From an uncultured Saprospiraceae bacterium (GTDB lineage Bacteria; Bacteroidota; Bacteroidia; Chitinophagales; Saprospiraceae): a stretch of DNA of 64,000 nt. Below are positions 27,186 through 36,093 of the stretch, in pieces; within the stretch, counting starts at the first letter, position 1, and the number at the start of each line of letters is the position of its first letter. Position numbers and translations under genes: made by a program. The notes below the pieces were generated by a model that saw nothing but the letters and a program-made list of their open reading frames with translations, was not told the DNA's origin and did not search any database. The stretch covers positions 1-64,000 of the forward strand of contig CALLPI010000019.1 in NCBI GenBank assembly GCA_938015595.1, read 5' to 3'.

Positions 27186-28622
27186 ATGGCTCACCCTCAC
27201 GAAATGACCAACAAACGCCGGCGGCATACCCTGCTTTACCAGGTAGCCGATTTTGTGACAGCTATGCTAGCCTGGGCTTGTTTTTTTGTGTATCGCAAGT
27301 ACATTGAAGGCGCCGATGTATATGCGGCCATCTTTCATGATCCCAATTTCCTCTATGGCGTGCTCATTATTCCCACCGGATGGGTGCTGTTTTACGGCAT
27401 TTTTGACCAGTATGACGACATCTACCGCATGTCGAGGCTGACTACCCTGACGCGCACGTTTTTCCTGAGCTTTTTCGGGGTGTTGTTCCTGTTTTTTACG
27501 CTCATCCTCGACGACTTCGTCACCAACTACAAAACCTATTACAACTCGTTTGTCACTCTGTTTTTGCTTCATTTTTGCTTTACTGGCATTAGCCGTATGA
27601 TTTTGCTGACGCGAGCCAGCCGAAGGCTTAAGTCGGGGCAAATCACCTTCAACACTCTTATTGTGGGAGGCAACCAAAACGCCTTGGATCTGTACGAAGA
27701 TATCAGCAGCCGAGAGAAAAAACTGGGCTACCAGTTCATCGGCTTTGTGGACACCAACGGGCAAAGTAAAAATGTGCTGGCTGCTAAACTGCCCCGGCTG
27801 GGCAGCATAGAAGAATTGGCTCAACTCATTCCAGTGCATAATGTAGAGGAAGTCATCATTGCCATTGAAACCTCCGAGCACAATCGCCTCAGCGAAATCC
27901 TCAACGTATTGTTTGATTTTGACGAGCGCATTCTGGTCAAAATCATCCCAGACATGTACGATATACTGCTGGGCACAGTGAAGATGAATCATCTGTACGG
28001 AGCGGTGCTCATTGAAATCAAGCGGGGGCTGATGCCTCGTTGGCAGCGCCTGATCAAGCGTATCATAGACGTAGTGGTATCAGCGCTGTTTCTGCTCATT
28101 TTTTTTCCGTTGTACTTGTACATTGCTATCAGAGTGCGGCTTTCTTCGCCAGGGCCTGTATTTTTCAAGCAGGAACGCATCGGGCTGAACAACAAGCCGT
28201 TCATGATTTATAAATTTCGCTCTATGACAGTAGATGCAGAAGCAGATGGCCCTAAGCTTTCGCACGATGGCGACCCACGCTGTACCCCCTGGGGTGCAGT
28301 GATGCGCAAGTGGAGGCTAGATGAGTTGCCCCAGTTCTGGAATGTACTCAAAGGCGACATGTCGTTGGTGGGCCCTCGCCCCGAACGCCAGTACTACATA
28401 GACCTCATCCTCAAGCGCGCCCCGCATTACAAGCACTTGCTCAAGGTGCGTCCTGGTATCACCTCCTGGGGCATGGTCAAGTACGGCTATGCTTCCAACG
28501 TGGATCAAATGCTGCAACGCCTAAAGTACGACATCCTCTACATTGAGAATATGTCATTGGCACTGGATTTTAAAATCATGTTTTACACCTTGCTGGTGCT
28601 ATTGCAAGGCAAGGGCAAATAA
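27186..28622 (+). CDS. exopolysaccharide polyprenyl glycosylphosphotransferase
   Basis: 478 residues from the ATG giving MAHPHEMTNKRRR; the longer open frame upstream overlaps the lipoprotein gene. Transfers a sugar-1-phosphate from a nucleotide sugar to undecaprenyl phosphate, the first committed step of exopolysaccharide assembly (WbaP/WcaJ type). Four membrane helices in the first 160 residues, a CoA-binding-like Rossmann region (TLIVGGNQNALDL), then a fifth helix and the bacterial sugar transferase domain with KRIIDVVVS, KQERIGLNNKPF, YKFRSM, KWRLDELPQFWNVLKGDMS and VGPRP. Confidence 0.92.
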   Translation: MAHPHEMTNKRRRHTLLYQVADFVTAMLAWACFFVYRKYIEGADVYAAIFHDPNFLYGVLIIPTGWVLFYGIFDQYDDIYRMSRLTTLTRTFFLSFFGVLFLFFTLILDDFVTNYKTYYNSFVTLFLLHFCFTGISRMILLTRASRRLKSGQITFNTLIVGGNQNALDLYEDISSREKKLGYQFIGFVDTNGQSKNVLAAKLPRLGSIEELAQLIPVHNVEEVIIAIETSEHNRLSEILNVLFDFDERILVKIIPDMYDILLGTVKMNHLYGAVLIEIKRGLMPRWQRLIKRIIDVVVSALFLLIFFPLYLYIAIRVRLSSPGPVFFKQERIGLNNKPFMIYKFRSMTVDAEADGPKLSHDGDPRCTPWGAVMRKWRLDELPQFWNVLKGDMSLVGPRPERQYYIDLILKRAPHYKHLLKVRPGITSWGMVKYGYASNVDQMLQRLKYDILYIENMSLALDFKIMFYTLLVLLQGKGK

Positions 28623-28634
28623 CCATCAGGCTCG

Positions 28635-29171
28635 ATGAAAAAGCGCATCCTCATTGACATGGACGAGGTCATAGCTGACATCTATCCCAAATTTCTGGAT
28701 ATTTTTGAACAGGAGAATGGCTGGCGACCCCAAAAAGAAGACTACTGGGGGCAAAAAATCTACGATGCGCTGCCAGATGCCCAGCACCTGCGCAGCTACT
28801 TACATAAGCCAGGTTTTTTTGCCGATCTGCCCGTTATGCCCCACAGCCAGGAGGTTATCCAGGAGTTGATGGAGCACTACGAGGTGTTCATCAATTCAGC
28901 GGCTATGGAGTTTCCCAACAGCCTGAAAGACAAATACGACTGGCTGCAGCGGCATTTTGCTTTCTTCCCCTGGCGCAATGTGGTGTTCTGTGGCGATAAA
29001 CGTGTACTCAAGGGCGACTATATGATTGACGATCACGTAAAAAACTTGCAGTGCTTCACTGGCGTGCCATTGATGTTTACGGCCACCCACAATGCTTTTG
29101 AGACTGCCTACACCCGTATGAACAACTGGCAAGAAATCAGACAGTTCTTTGCAGAACGCGCGGGCGAGTGA
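28635..29171 (+). CDS. 5'(3')-deoxyribonucleotidase-like HAD phosphatase
   Basis: 178 residues. The HAD motif I DMDEVIAD carries the Asp nucleophile and the general acid at residues about 8-10; INSAAM fits motif II (Ser/Thr), FCGDKRVLKGD motif III and IDDHVKNL motif IV. This is the short NT5C-type family that dephosphorylates deoxyribonucleoside monophosphates. Twelve bases after the sugar transferase, last gene of the run, convergent with TlpA. Confidence 0.88.
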   Translation: MKKRILIDMDEVIADIYPKFLDIFEQENGWRPQKEDYWGQKIYDALPDAQHLRSYLHKPGFFADLPVMPHSQEVIQELMEHYEVFINSAAMEFPNSLKDKYDWLQRHFAFFPWRNVVFCGDKRVLKGDYMIDDHVKNLQCFTGVPLMFTATHNAFETAYTRMNNWQEIRQFFAERAGE

Positions 29172-29182
29172 CGCCCTGCCAC

Positions 29183-29698
29183 TCAATCTTGTTTTTGGGC
29201 GGCAACAGCTTTTATCTTCTCCTCCAGCTCATATTCATTGCCGGGCACATAGCCGGTGTGCTCATAGATGACGTCGCCTTGGGCGTTGAGCAGGAAGGTT
29301 TGTGGAGGCGTTTGAAAGTTGAGGGCTGCCATGAGCGCGCGATTGGGATCGGCCAGGATGACGTAATCCCAGGCTTTGGACTCCACTAGGGGGCCTACTT
29401 TGGCCAAGGTGCGGGTATCGTCAATGGTGACGGCCACCAGTTGTACATTGTACTTTTCCTGCCATTCCGAATAGAGGTCTTTGATGGCGTCCAGTTCCTG
29501 AATGCAAGGTTTGCACCAGGTAGCCCAAAAGCTGAGCACAGTGATCTTGCCAGTTTGATGGGTATATTGCTGAATATTGACCGTTTTGCCATTGAGGGTA
29601 CGAATATCTACCGAAGGGATAGACTTTTGTGCCCAAAGAGAGTGTCCGGCAAGGCCAAAAACCATAAACAACAGAAAGAAAGAAAGTCTGCAAGGCAT
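29183..29698 (-). CDS. TlpA-like thioredoxin-fold thiol-disulfide oxidoreductase
   Basis: 171 residues with signal peptide MPCRLSFFLLFMVFGLAGHS and a periplasmic thioredoxin domain. Active site FWATWCKPC with Cys62 and Cys65, preceded by the TlpA/ResA pattern GKTVNIQQY. The cis-proline region is seen in FQTPPQTFLLNAQG. Reduces periplasmic or exported disulfides, for example in cytochrome c maturation. Divergent from a DUF6029 barrel gene, a pairing I also associate with other Bacteroidota. Confidence 0.9.
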   Translation of the reverse strand: MPCRLSFFLLFMVFGLAGHSLWAQKSIPSVDIRTLNGKTVNIQQYTHQTGKITVLSFWATWCKPCIQELDAIKDLYSEWQEKYNVQLVAVTIDDTRTLAKVGPLVESKAWDYVILADPNRALMAALNFQTPPQTFLLNAQGDVIYEHTGYVPGNEYELEEKIKAVAAQKQD

Positions 29699-29726
29699 TT
29701 TACGATGAATTTGATATGCGAAAAAT

Positions 29727-29734
29727 TATCTTTG
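29727..29734 (+). promoter_or_regulatory. -7 box TATCTTTG
   Basis: Exact TAnnTTTG match followed by C in the divergent intergenic region, 74 bases before the DUF6029 start. The only TTG upstream is too close (13 bases) to be a standard -33. Confidence 0.45.
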
Positions 29735-29808
29735 CCACCACATAAAGACGCAAATGTAGTCAGAATCGTTACGCCTGGCACCCAAAATTTTTAACCATTA
29801 CAACTTTC

Positions 29809-31500
29809 ATGAAACGCCTTTGTCACCTGGCAGTTATTTTGCTGATCTTCGCCATGGCGGATGTGCTGTATGGGCAAGAAGACCGCAACGGTGGCCGCAT
29901 AGCCGGCAGTTTGCAAATGAACAGCAACTTTTTCATACGCGACTCGCTCATTGGCGCGGCCAATACCCCCCAGTACGACCGCCAAAAGTACGGCGGCGAA
30001 GCCTGGCTCAACCTCACGTATAGCAACTGGGGCTTTGACTTCGGGCTGCGTTTTGATTTGTTCAACAATTCCAACCTACTCAATCCGACCGGATCGTTCA
30101 GTGGAGAAGGCATCGGACGCTGGTTTATCCAGAAGAAAGTACATAAGTTGGGCATTTATGGCGGCTATATTTATGACCAGATCGGCAGCGGCATTATTTT
30201 CCGGGCCTTTGAAGAGCGCCCCCTGCTCATTGACAATGCCTTGCTTGGCCTGCGCCTCAGCTATGACCTGGCGCCCAACTGGCAGGTCATAGCCTTCAGC
30301 GGCCGGCAAAAGCAGCAGTTCGACGTCTACAAGTCGGTTATTCGGGGGCTGGCCTTCGACGGCTTCATTACGCCCAAAGATTCTACTTCTGCCTTCTCCC
30401 TGGCGCCAGGTGCCGGCGTGGTGGCCCGTACCCTCGACGATGAGTCTATGAACTCTCTGGTGGCTGTGCTCAATACTTACCCCAAAGAAGATGCATTCAT
30501 CCCGAAGTACAACGCCTTTGCCTTCTCGCTGTACAATACTTTGAGCGCTGGTCCTTTTTCCTGGTATGTGGAAGGCGCCTACAAAACCCCCGACAACATG
30601 AACAACCCCCTGGGGGTGCTGGTGCGCGACGGGCAGCCCATTACAGGCGACAAGTTCATACACAAAGCCGGTACGGTGGTATATACTAGCCTGAGCTATG
30701 CTCAGCACGGCCTGGGCATCACTCTGGAGGGCAAACGCACGGAAAACTTCAGCTTTCGCACCCGCCCGCAGGAGCAGCTCAACCGGGGGCTGGTCAACTT
30801 CCTGCCTCCCATGGCGCGCGTAAACACCTACCGCCTCAACGCCCGCTACAATGCTGCTACCCAGGAACTGGGAGAGTTGGCCTTCCAGGGCGATATTCGC
30901 TACGCACCCAACCGAAAATGGGCCATCAATTTTAACGCCTCCAATATCACAGACCTCAACGAGATATTGCTGTATCGAGAGTTGTTTCTGGACTTTACCT
31001 TCAAAAAAGACCGCCTGTGGAGCCTCACTGCCGGCATACAGCATCAAAACTACAACCAGGAGCGCTTCGAGTTCAAGCCAGGAGTGCCCAATGTACAAAC
31101 GATTACGCCGTTTGCTGACTTCCTGTACAAGTTCAACCGCAAAACCTCCCTGCGCACTGAAGCCCAGTACATGCATACCGGTATGGACAAGAGCGCCGGC
31201 TACAAGCAAGACTATGGCGACTGGATATTTGGACTGGTGGAACTGAATCTGGCGCCGCATTGGAGTTTCGTGGTGTCGGACATGTACAACGCCAGCCCTG
31301 GTAAAAACTCGCCGGTCAACAAAAATGGCGAAAAACTTAAGTTGCACTACCCGCGTGTTGATGTGTTTTACACTGTCCGCTCCAATCGCTTTTCGTTCAG
31401 TTATATCAAGCAGGTAGAAGGCGTGGTGTGTACCGGTGGGATCTGCCGCCTGGAGCCAGCCTTCAGCGGGGTGCGCGTTTCTGTGAGCTCAACCTTTTAA
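29809..31500 (+). CDS. DUF6029-type outer membrane beta-barrel protein
   Basis: 563 residues with signal peptide MKRLCHLAVILLIFAMADVLYGQ. The body alternates aromatic and polar residues in amphipathic strands (WGFDFGLRFDLF, HKLGIYGGYIYDQIGSG, FSWYVEGAYKT) and ends in a strand finishing with Phe (GVRVSVSSTF), the usual signal for BAM insertion. Matches my recollection of DUF6029 (KYGGEAWLNLTY start, GIIFRAFEERPLLIDNALLG). Function unknown. Only 3 bases precede the SGNH hydrolase gene. Confidence 0.8.
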   Translation: MKRLCHLAVILLIFAMADVLYGQEDRNGGRIAGSLQMNSNFFIRDSLIGAANTPQYDRQKYGGEAWLNLTYSNWGFDFGLRFDLFNNSNLLNPTGSFSGEGIGRWFIQKKVHKLGIYGGYIYDQIGSGIIFRAFEERPLLIDNALLGLRLSYDLAPNWQVIAFSGRQKQQFDVYKSVIRGLAFDGFITPKDSTSAFSLAPGAGVVARTLDDESMNSLVAVLNTYPKEDAFIPKYNAFAFSLYNTLSAGPFSWYVEGAYKTPDNMNNPLGVLVRDGQPITGDKFIHKAGTVVYTSLSYAQHGLGITLEGKRTENFSFRTRPQEQLNRGLVNFLPPMARVNTYRLNARYNAATQELGELAFQGDIRYAPNRKWAINFNASNITDLNEILLYRELFLDFTFKKDRLWSLTAGIQHQNYNQERFEFKPGVPNVQTITPFADFLYKFNRKTSLRTEAQYMHTGMDKSAGYKQDYGDWIFGLVELNLAPHWSFVVSDMYNASPGKNSPVNKNGEKLKLHYPRVDVFYTVRSNRFSFSYIKQVEGVVCTGGICRLEPAFSGVRVSVSSTF

Positions 31501-31503
31501 GCT

Positions 31504-32280
31504 ATGATACTGGCTCAGTTGCTTTATTACATTGGTGCCTTGCTCAGCATCCCGCTGTTGCCAATACTCTACTTTCAGGGCAAGCGGGCACGCAAAACCA
31601 TACCGAGGCTGCAAGAGGCCAGCCACCATAAAAGTGGCCAAACGGATACGGGTACAGGGCCTGTACTTCGGTTGCTGGCGCTGGGAGAGTCCACTATTGC
31701 CGGCGTAGGGGTGGAAGATCATGCGGAAGGTTTTGTAGGTAGCCTAGCCAAAGCCCTGAGTGCGCAAACTGGTCGTCCGGTAGCCTGGGAGGTAGTAGCG
31801 CGCAGCGGCTACGATGCGCGTTCGGCACATCTCAAACTAGTGCCAGAGGTTCCTGCCATACCTTTCGACGTGGTAGTCATAGGTTTGGGGGGCAATGATA
31901 CCTTTTATCTCAACAGCCCACTGGTATTTCGCCGGCAGATGGCCTTGCTGATCAGAGCCTTGAGGGAAAAACTACCCCAAGCGCCCATCGTCATTATTAG
32001 CCTGCCACCAGTGGGGGCATTCCCCGCCTTGCCCAATCTGGTGCGCGCTGGGCTGGGAGCACTGGTACATCTGCACAGCCTGGCCATTCGCCGCTTGCCC
32101 TATCGCTTTAGCCGGATATATTTTTATGGCCGGCCTTTGCGCCTCAAAAATTGGCTGGACAAATCCTACACGATTGAACAACTCTTCAGCGACGGCATAC
32201 ATCCCTCGCCTCTTGCTTATCGCCTATGGGCGGAGGAAACGGCAAGGTTTATAGAGCGGAAGCAAGTAATAGGAGGATAA
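31504..32280 (+). CDS. SGNH/GDSL-family hydrolase
   Basis: 258 residues with an N-terminal membrane helix (LLYYIGALLSIPLLPILYF). The SGNH blocks appear in order: LLALGESTIAG (Ser63 nucleophile), a Gly in SGYDARSAHL, GLGGND (129-132), and DGIHPSPLAY near residue 235 for the Asp-His pair. Such enzymes deacylate lipids or acetylated glycans. Membrane-anchored, probably facing the periplasm, and coupled to the upstream barrel gene. Confidence 0.87.
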   Translation: MILAQLLYYIGALLSIPLLPILYFQGKRARKTIPRLQEASHHKSGQTDTGTGPVLRLLALGESTIAGVGVEDHAEGFVGSLAKALSAQTGRPVAWEVVARSGYDARSAHLKLVPEVPAIPFDVVVIGLGGNDTFYLNSPLVFRRQMALLIRALREKLPQAPIVIISLPPVGAFPALPNLVRAGLGALVHLHSLAIRRLPYRFSRIYFYGRPLRLKNWLDKSYTIEQLFSDGIHPSPLAYRLWAEETARFIERKQVIGG

Positions 32281-32419
32281 GGGGACAAACTGCGAGTTGC
32301 TGCTCTTTTCTGTCTATCAAAAAAAAACTTGCAACGCCAGTTCTTTACTCTGCCGAGTCTATCAGCGCCAGCAATCCATTTGCCCAGTTTGTACGGGGTG
32401 GGGGAATGCCTGGCACAAG

Positions 32420-33151
32420 TCAACGCACTTTAATGAACGTCTGCAGGCTGCCATACACTGGCATCAGCCCCACGTCGGGCAGGAAGGCTAGCCCCACTTT
32501 ATTGGGAATGTACTGAAAGCCCGTTTGAAGCTGCATACCCCAGGTATCTCTGCGCCAGGCTACGGCCAAGCCTAGTTGCTGGATGAAGGCATTTTGGCGC
32601 AGCCAGCCGTCTTGCGGGCCGTCAAAGCTGCCAGATGTACCTGCTGGATAGCGATCCTGGAAGGCCTGCCGGGCGTAGTCGCTGTGGGCAATGTGTACCA
32701 CTGGCCGCCAATGGCTGCCAAAATGCACGGCACCTATCCAGCGCCTGCCATAAATACCTGGGTATAAATCCATCTTCAGGCCGCTACTGAGGTACTTCCC
32801 GTTGAGGTCGGCAGTACGCGAAAGACTCCAGGCTACCCCCGTAACCACCTTGAAATTACCCGCTACGGGCAGCAGACTCCCTGCGCCAAGGCGTAGATCA
32901 AAGTCGAGGCCGTGTGTGCCAAAAAGCGGTATATTGACTGCCGCCACGAAACCCACAGGATGGCCGGCCAGTTGCAAGCCATTGAGGCGGTGGGTATAAT
33001 CGGCCTGTACGCTAAGTGCCGGATCGGCGTGCAAGCCAATACCTACAATACCCGCGCCGGGCAATAGTACACCCATGTAGTGCTGGGCGGATGCAGCAAA
33101 TGCTATACAAGCGGATAAGACCAGTATAAGCACGCGAAACAAGGCTCTCAT
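32420..33151 (-). CDS. hypothetical outer-membrane-like protein
   Basis: 243 residues with signal peptide MRALFRVLILVLSACIAFAASAQ. The mature part reads as a small beta-barrel: alternating strands such as GLHADPALSVQADYTHRL, VGFVAAVNIPLFG, LDFDLRLGAGSLLP, WGMQLQTGFQYIP and a closing strand before the stop (GSLQTFIKV). No family recognised. It ends 139 bases from the SGNH gene, which is convergent, and follows the alpha/beta hydrolase by 15 bases, so the two minus-strand genes may be co-transcribed. Confidence 0.65.
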   Translation of the reverse strand: MRALFRVLILVLSACIAFAASAQHYMGVLLPGAGIVGIGLHADPALSVQADYTHRLNGLQLAGHPVGFVAAVNIPLFGTHGLDFDLRLGAGSLLPVAGNFKVVTGVAWSLSRTADLNGKYLSSGLKMDLYPGIYGRRWIGAVHFGSHWRPVVHIAHSDYARQAFQDRYPAGTSGSFDGPQDGWLRQNAFIQQLGLAVAWRRDTWGMQLQTGFQYIPNKVGLAFLPDVGLMPVYGSLQTFIKVR

Positions 33152-33166
33152 AGATGGGGTGTTTTT

Positions 33167-34159
33167 TTAGCGATATTCCAACAAAAACCGGCGCAACTCG
33201 GCCATTACGGCCTCGTATTGCTCTACATTTATGCGGTGGCCAGCTTCGCGGATCTCCACTGCTTGCGCGTTGGGGAAGTATGGTATAGTGTATTTTTTTT
33301 GTACCTCATACCCCAGTGAACTGCACGAACCGCCGAGTATGAGCACTGGATTGGCGTAGCGCTCCAGCCCAGGGGTGAAGTCATACTTGAACCCGGATAC
33401 AGGATTGCCCAGGCGCTTATTGCGCACGTACTCCAGAAAGCCGCCCACGCGCCATACGGGCCAGGCGGGCGGGTTGATGCCATCGCAGTGGTAGCCAGCC
33501 GTCATGGTGCTGCGCAGGATCATCATAGCGCGGTAGTCTATCTGCTCGTGGTCGCGCGGGCCAAGGGCTTGTGACTGCCGGGCTAACTGGCTCCAGGACT
33601 CATTGAAGTAACTAAACTCTACAATAGTTTTGAACAACTGTTGCATATCGGCGCCGGTCAGTGGCATGGGTTCCATGAGCACCAACTGACGTACTTTTTC
33701 TGGTCGCCTCGAGGTATAAAGTGCTGCAAGGCCACCACCCCACGAGTGACCAATGACCGTAAACGTACCGCCCGGCGCATAAATGCGTTGCATGGCGTCA
33801 ATCTCTTCTACAGCAGCATCGAAGGTAAACTCTGCCTCGGTAATGCGCTCCGAGAGGCCACAGCCGCGCTGATCCCAACTGACCACAAAGTAACGATCGG
33901 CCAGCCCCTCACACAGGTTGCGGTGAGAGCGAGAGTCAGAGTACGAGCCATGCAACAGGAAAAGCGGCGGCGAGGCAGGACTGCCATAGACGCGTACATG
34001 TACCTTGCGACTAACGCCGGCTACTTGCAAGATTTGAGAAGGCAGAGCGGGATCCTGGTCCACTGTGGGAGGAACCAGCACGCCCAACTCATACACGGAT
34101 TTCTGGCAACTGCAACACGCCCCTACGATGCAGGCCAGCGCGATATATCGAATGAACAT
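33167..34159 (-). CDS. alpha/beta hydrolase lipoprotein (proline-iminopeptidase-like)
   Basis: 330 residues. A leader MFIRYIALACIVGACCSC with lipobox GACC/CCSC points to a lipoprotein. Alpha/beta hydrolase hallmarks: LFLLHGSYSDS (oxyanion HG), SWDQRGCGLS, and nucleophile elbow GHSWGGG; the C-terminal AGHRINVEQ provides the His. Similar to prolyl iminopeptidase/haloalkane dehalogenase-type hydrolases; the substrate is unknown. An ATG at 34171 would add four residues, but a -7 box sits 6 bases upstream of it. Confidence 0.82.
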   Translation of the reverse strand: MFIRYIALACIVGACCSCQKSVYELGVLVPPTVDQDPALPSQILQVAGVSRKVHVRVYGSPASPPLFLLHGSYSDSRSHRNLCEGLADRYFVVSWDQRGCGLSERITEAEFTFDAAVEEIDAMQRIYAPGGTFTVIGHSWGGGLAALYTSRRPEKVRQLVLMEPMPLTGADMQQLFKTIVEFSYFNESWSQLARQSQALGPRDHEQIDYRAMMILRSTMTAGYHCDGINPPAWPVWRVGGFLEYVRNKRLGNPVSGFKYDFTPGLERYANPVLILGGSCSSLGYEVQKKYTIPYFPNAQAVEIREAGHRINVEQYEAVMAELRRFLLEYR

Positions 34160-34171
34160 GGCATCAAGCAT

Positions 34172-34591
34172 TTATTACAAAACTACAGGCATCCGCATAA
34201 AAATCCATTTACATTAGACAAGAAATCAGGCAGATGGAGATGAAAACCAGATGAAGACTGTCTCTTATGAAAGCTATTCAAGTGTGAGCCCGGCAGAATA
34301 AAACTTTCGCCTCTCATAGAAGCTATCCGAGCTAAATGACTCCAAGGCATTGCTTGGATGTAGCGAGGTAGCCATCTTGCCCTACCAAGAGTAAGACATT
34401 ACATTCGCACATTCATGTGAATTAGTAAAAAGGAGGGCTACGGGGCTGAGTCGCCTCCTGTGCTGAGCACAGTTTTGACCGCTGCTTATAAGGCAAACAT
34501 GCCTGAGTGTTTGTCTTTCACAAACATGCAGAATGAATGCTTGGTACAGCAGTATTTGGACTTGGCTCTACCTTTCTAGCAATGTCTGATG
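34172..34591. other. noncoding stretch
   Basis: 420 bases with no supported gene or recognisable gene relic. It holds the TAGTTTTG box at its left end, a GGAGG/CCTCC inverted pair (34432-34457) and a perfect CTGTGCT-G-AGCACAG palindrome (34458-34472) followed by TTTT, which may be a terminator-like stem. Confidence 0.45.
34178..34185 (-). promoter_or_regulatory. -7 box TAGTTTTG
   Basis: Exact TAnnTTTG match on the minus strand. The in-frame ATG at 34171 begins 6 bases downstream and the ATG at 34159 18 bases downstream, so the transcript may be almost leaderless. Confidence 0.45.
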
Positions 34592-35326
34592 TCAAAGGCG
34601 CTTTGTAGTTTCTATCGCAGCAGCTACTGTGCCCAAAGGCAGGGCTATCAGAAAACCCACACCAGTAAATAACAGTAGCATAAATACCGTGCCATTGCCC
34701 AAAGCAAAAGCACGATGCCGCTGTACAAAGCGCACACTGTCGCGCACCCGGAAATGCCGCTCTAGAGTATAATCAATGTTGCCAAACCCCGCATAGTAGG
34801 CCTGCACAGCAAAGAGTAATACCGGTGCAAGCAGTCCCAACAAAGGCACAAGCCCCAACAACAGGATAAGCACAGTGAGCAGCAACTCCCGCACCAGATT
34901 GCGCATCGAAATGCGAATACCCCGCCAAATATCCGACAGCGCTTGCGGGATGCTGAAGCGCAACTCCTGATAAGCCTCACCAGCCAGGTAACGCTCCACT
35001 TTTTCTGATAAAAAAGACATGAAAGGAGAAGACAGCGCCATGACGATTTGTTTGAACACCACAAGCCCCACGCTCAGCAGAATCAAAGCACTGAAGAGGC
35101 GCGCTATCCAGCCGCTGGCGCCTTCGCCTTTGAGCCAGGGAATGAGGCCGAGCAGCCAGTGCCCGATATCGGCAGATGCCCCCCAGGCCACGCCAACTAA
35201 GGCCAGGGCTATCAGTATGCTCAGTACAGCGGGCACCATTAAGTAGCCCCATAAGCCCAGCAAGCTAATGATTTGCAATGCCTTGCCATAAGCGCGAATG
35301 CCGTCGAAGAAATTGCCCATGCGCAT
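34592..35326 (-). CDS. EI24/CysZ-like membrane protein
   Basis: 244 residues with four to five predicted membrane helices (LLGLWGYLMVPAVLSILIALALVGV, LFSALILLSVGLVVF, ELLLTVLILLLGLVPLLGLLA, VFMLLLFTGVGFLIALPLG). The central LSSPFMSFLSEKVERYLAGE and later VLLFAVQAYYAGFGNIDYTLERH match the EI24/CysZ family; CysZ is a sulfate permease in proteobacteria. A role in sulfate uptake is possible but no sulfur gene is nearby. Start could be Met1 or Met3. Confidence 0.82.
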   Translation of the reverse strand: MRMGNFFDGIRAYGKALQIISLLGLWGYLMVPAVLSILIALALVGVAWGASADIGHWLLGLIPWLKGEGASGWIARLFSALILLSVGLVVFKQIVMALSSPFMSFLSEKVERYLAGEAYQELRFSIPQALSDIWRGIRISMRNLVRELLLTVLILLLGLVPLLGLLAPVLLFAVQAYYAGFGNIDYTLERHFRVRDSVRFVQRHRAFALGNGTVFMLLLFTGVGFLIALPLGTVAAAIETTKRL

Positions 35327-35508
35327 AGAAGTTTGCCCTGCAAATTAGACGCCCCGCTTCAAAAAAATACAAAAAATTCGACGAGTAGCCCTGTACGTCT
35401 TCCTCAGGCCGGCTAGAAGACCATTAAGTATTTACAAGGCGGCGTCGCCATCATCTTTTTTCTTCTTGCAAAAAAACCTTTTCTTCGCCCCCCAAAAAAC
35501 GAGTAAAC

Positions 35509-35901
35509 GTGCAGCGCGTTCCATCACTTTATTTTGCCGAAAGCCCGCTGGGCGGCAGAGGTGTGTTTACTGCAGAAGCCATACCGCAGGGTTCGCTCAT
35601 CGAAATTTGCCCGGTTGTGGTATGCCCTCCTGAAGATCTACCTGCCATACACAACACTAAATTGCACGATTACTATTTTCTCTGGGGTGAAGACCAGCAG
35701 GAATGTGCCATTGCCCTGGGCTTTGGTTCGCTGTACAACCACGCCTTTGACCCCAATGCCCTGTACATATCCGACTTTGAAAACGGCATCATTTCCTTCT
35801 ATAGCTTGCGCGATATTGCCGCCGGCGAGGAAATCACCGTCAATTACAATGGCGACCCAGAAGACCTTCAACCCCTTTGGTTTGATCCGGTAGGCAGTTA
35901 G
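35509..35901 (+). CDS. SET domain protein-lysine methyltransferase-like protein
   Basis: 130 residues, essentially a single SET domain that would transfer methyl from SAM to lysine. Recognisable pieces: SPLGGRGVFTAEAIPQGSLIE (SET-N), FGSLYNHAFDPNALY (NHxxxPN-like pseudoknot strand) and AGEEITVNY (catalytic Tyr region). The only plausible start is the GTG at 35509. Single-domain SET proteins occur scattered in bacteria; the substrate is unknown. Confidence 0.85.
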   Translation: MQRVPSLYFAESPLGGRGVFTAEAIPQGSLIEICPVVVCPPEDLPAIHNTKLHDYYFLWGEDQQECAIALGFGSLYNHAFDPNALYISDFENGIISFYSLRDIAAGEEITVNYNGDPEDLQPLWFDPVGS

Positions 35902-36093
35902 CAGCTGAAGGCAGGCAGTGAGCAATCGCTGCTTGGTAATGTAGCCTTCGCGACCTTTTCCTTCTTTGAGAAGATCAGCAAGCACGGGCAGCCAGCAGCC
36001 TGCACTGGGTACTGGGCAGTGGGCAGTCTTTTCGCCGTCTTTGCAATAGAAATAGCAAGAGGCGTTGCATCTTTGCACCACCAAACCACATTC

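Noticed and set aside
30076-31347. A 423-codon minus-strand open frame inside the DUF6029 gene
   Set aside because: It runs opposite to a well-supported barrel gene with signal peptide and C-terminal Phe; its translation is repetitive, His/Gln/Val-rich and shows no domain. A GC-rich shadow frame.
34458-34472. Perfect CTGTGCT-G-AGCACAG palindrome as an operator
   Set aside because: Single copy, far from start codons on both sides and followed by TTTT; could be a short terminator but evidence is too thin for a separate call.
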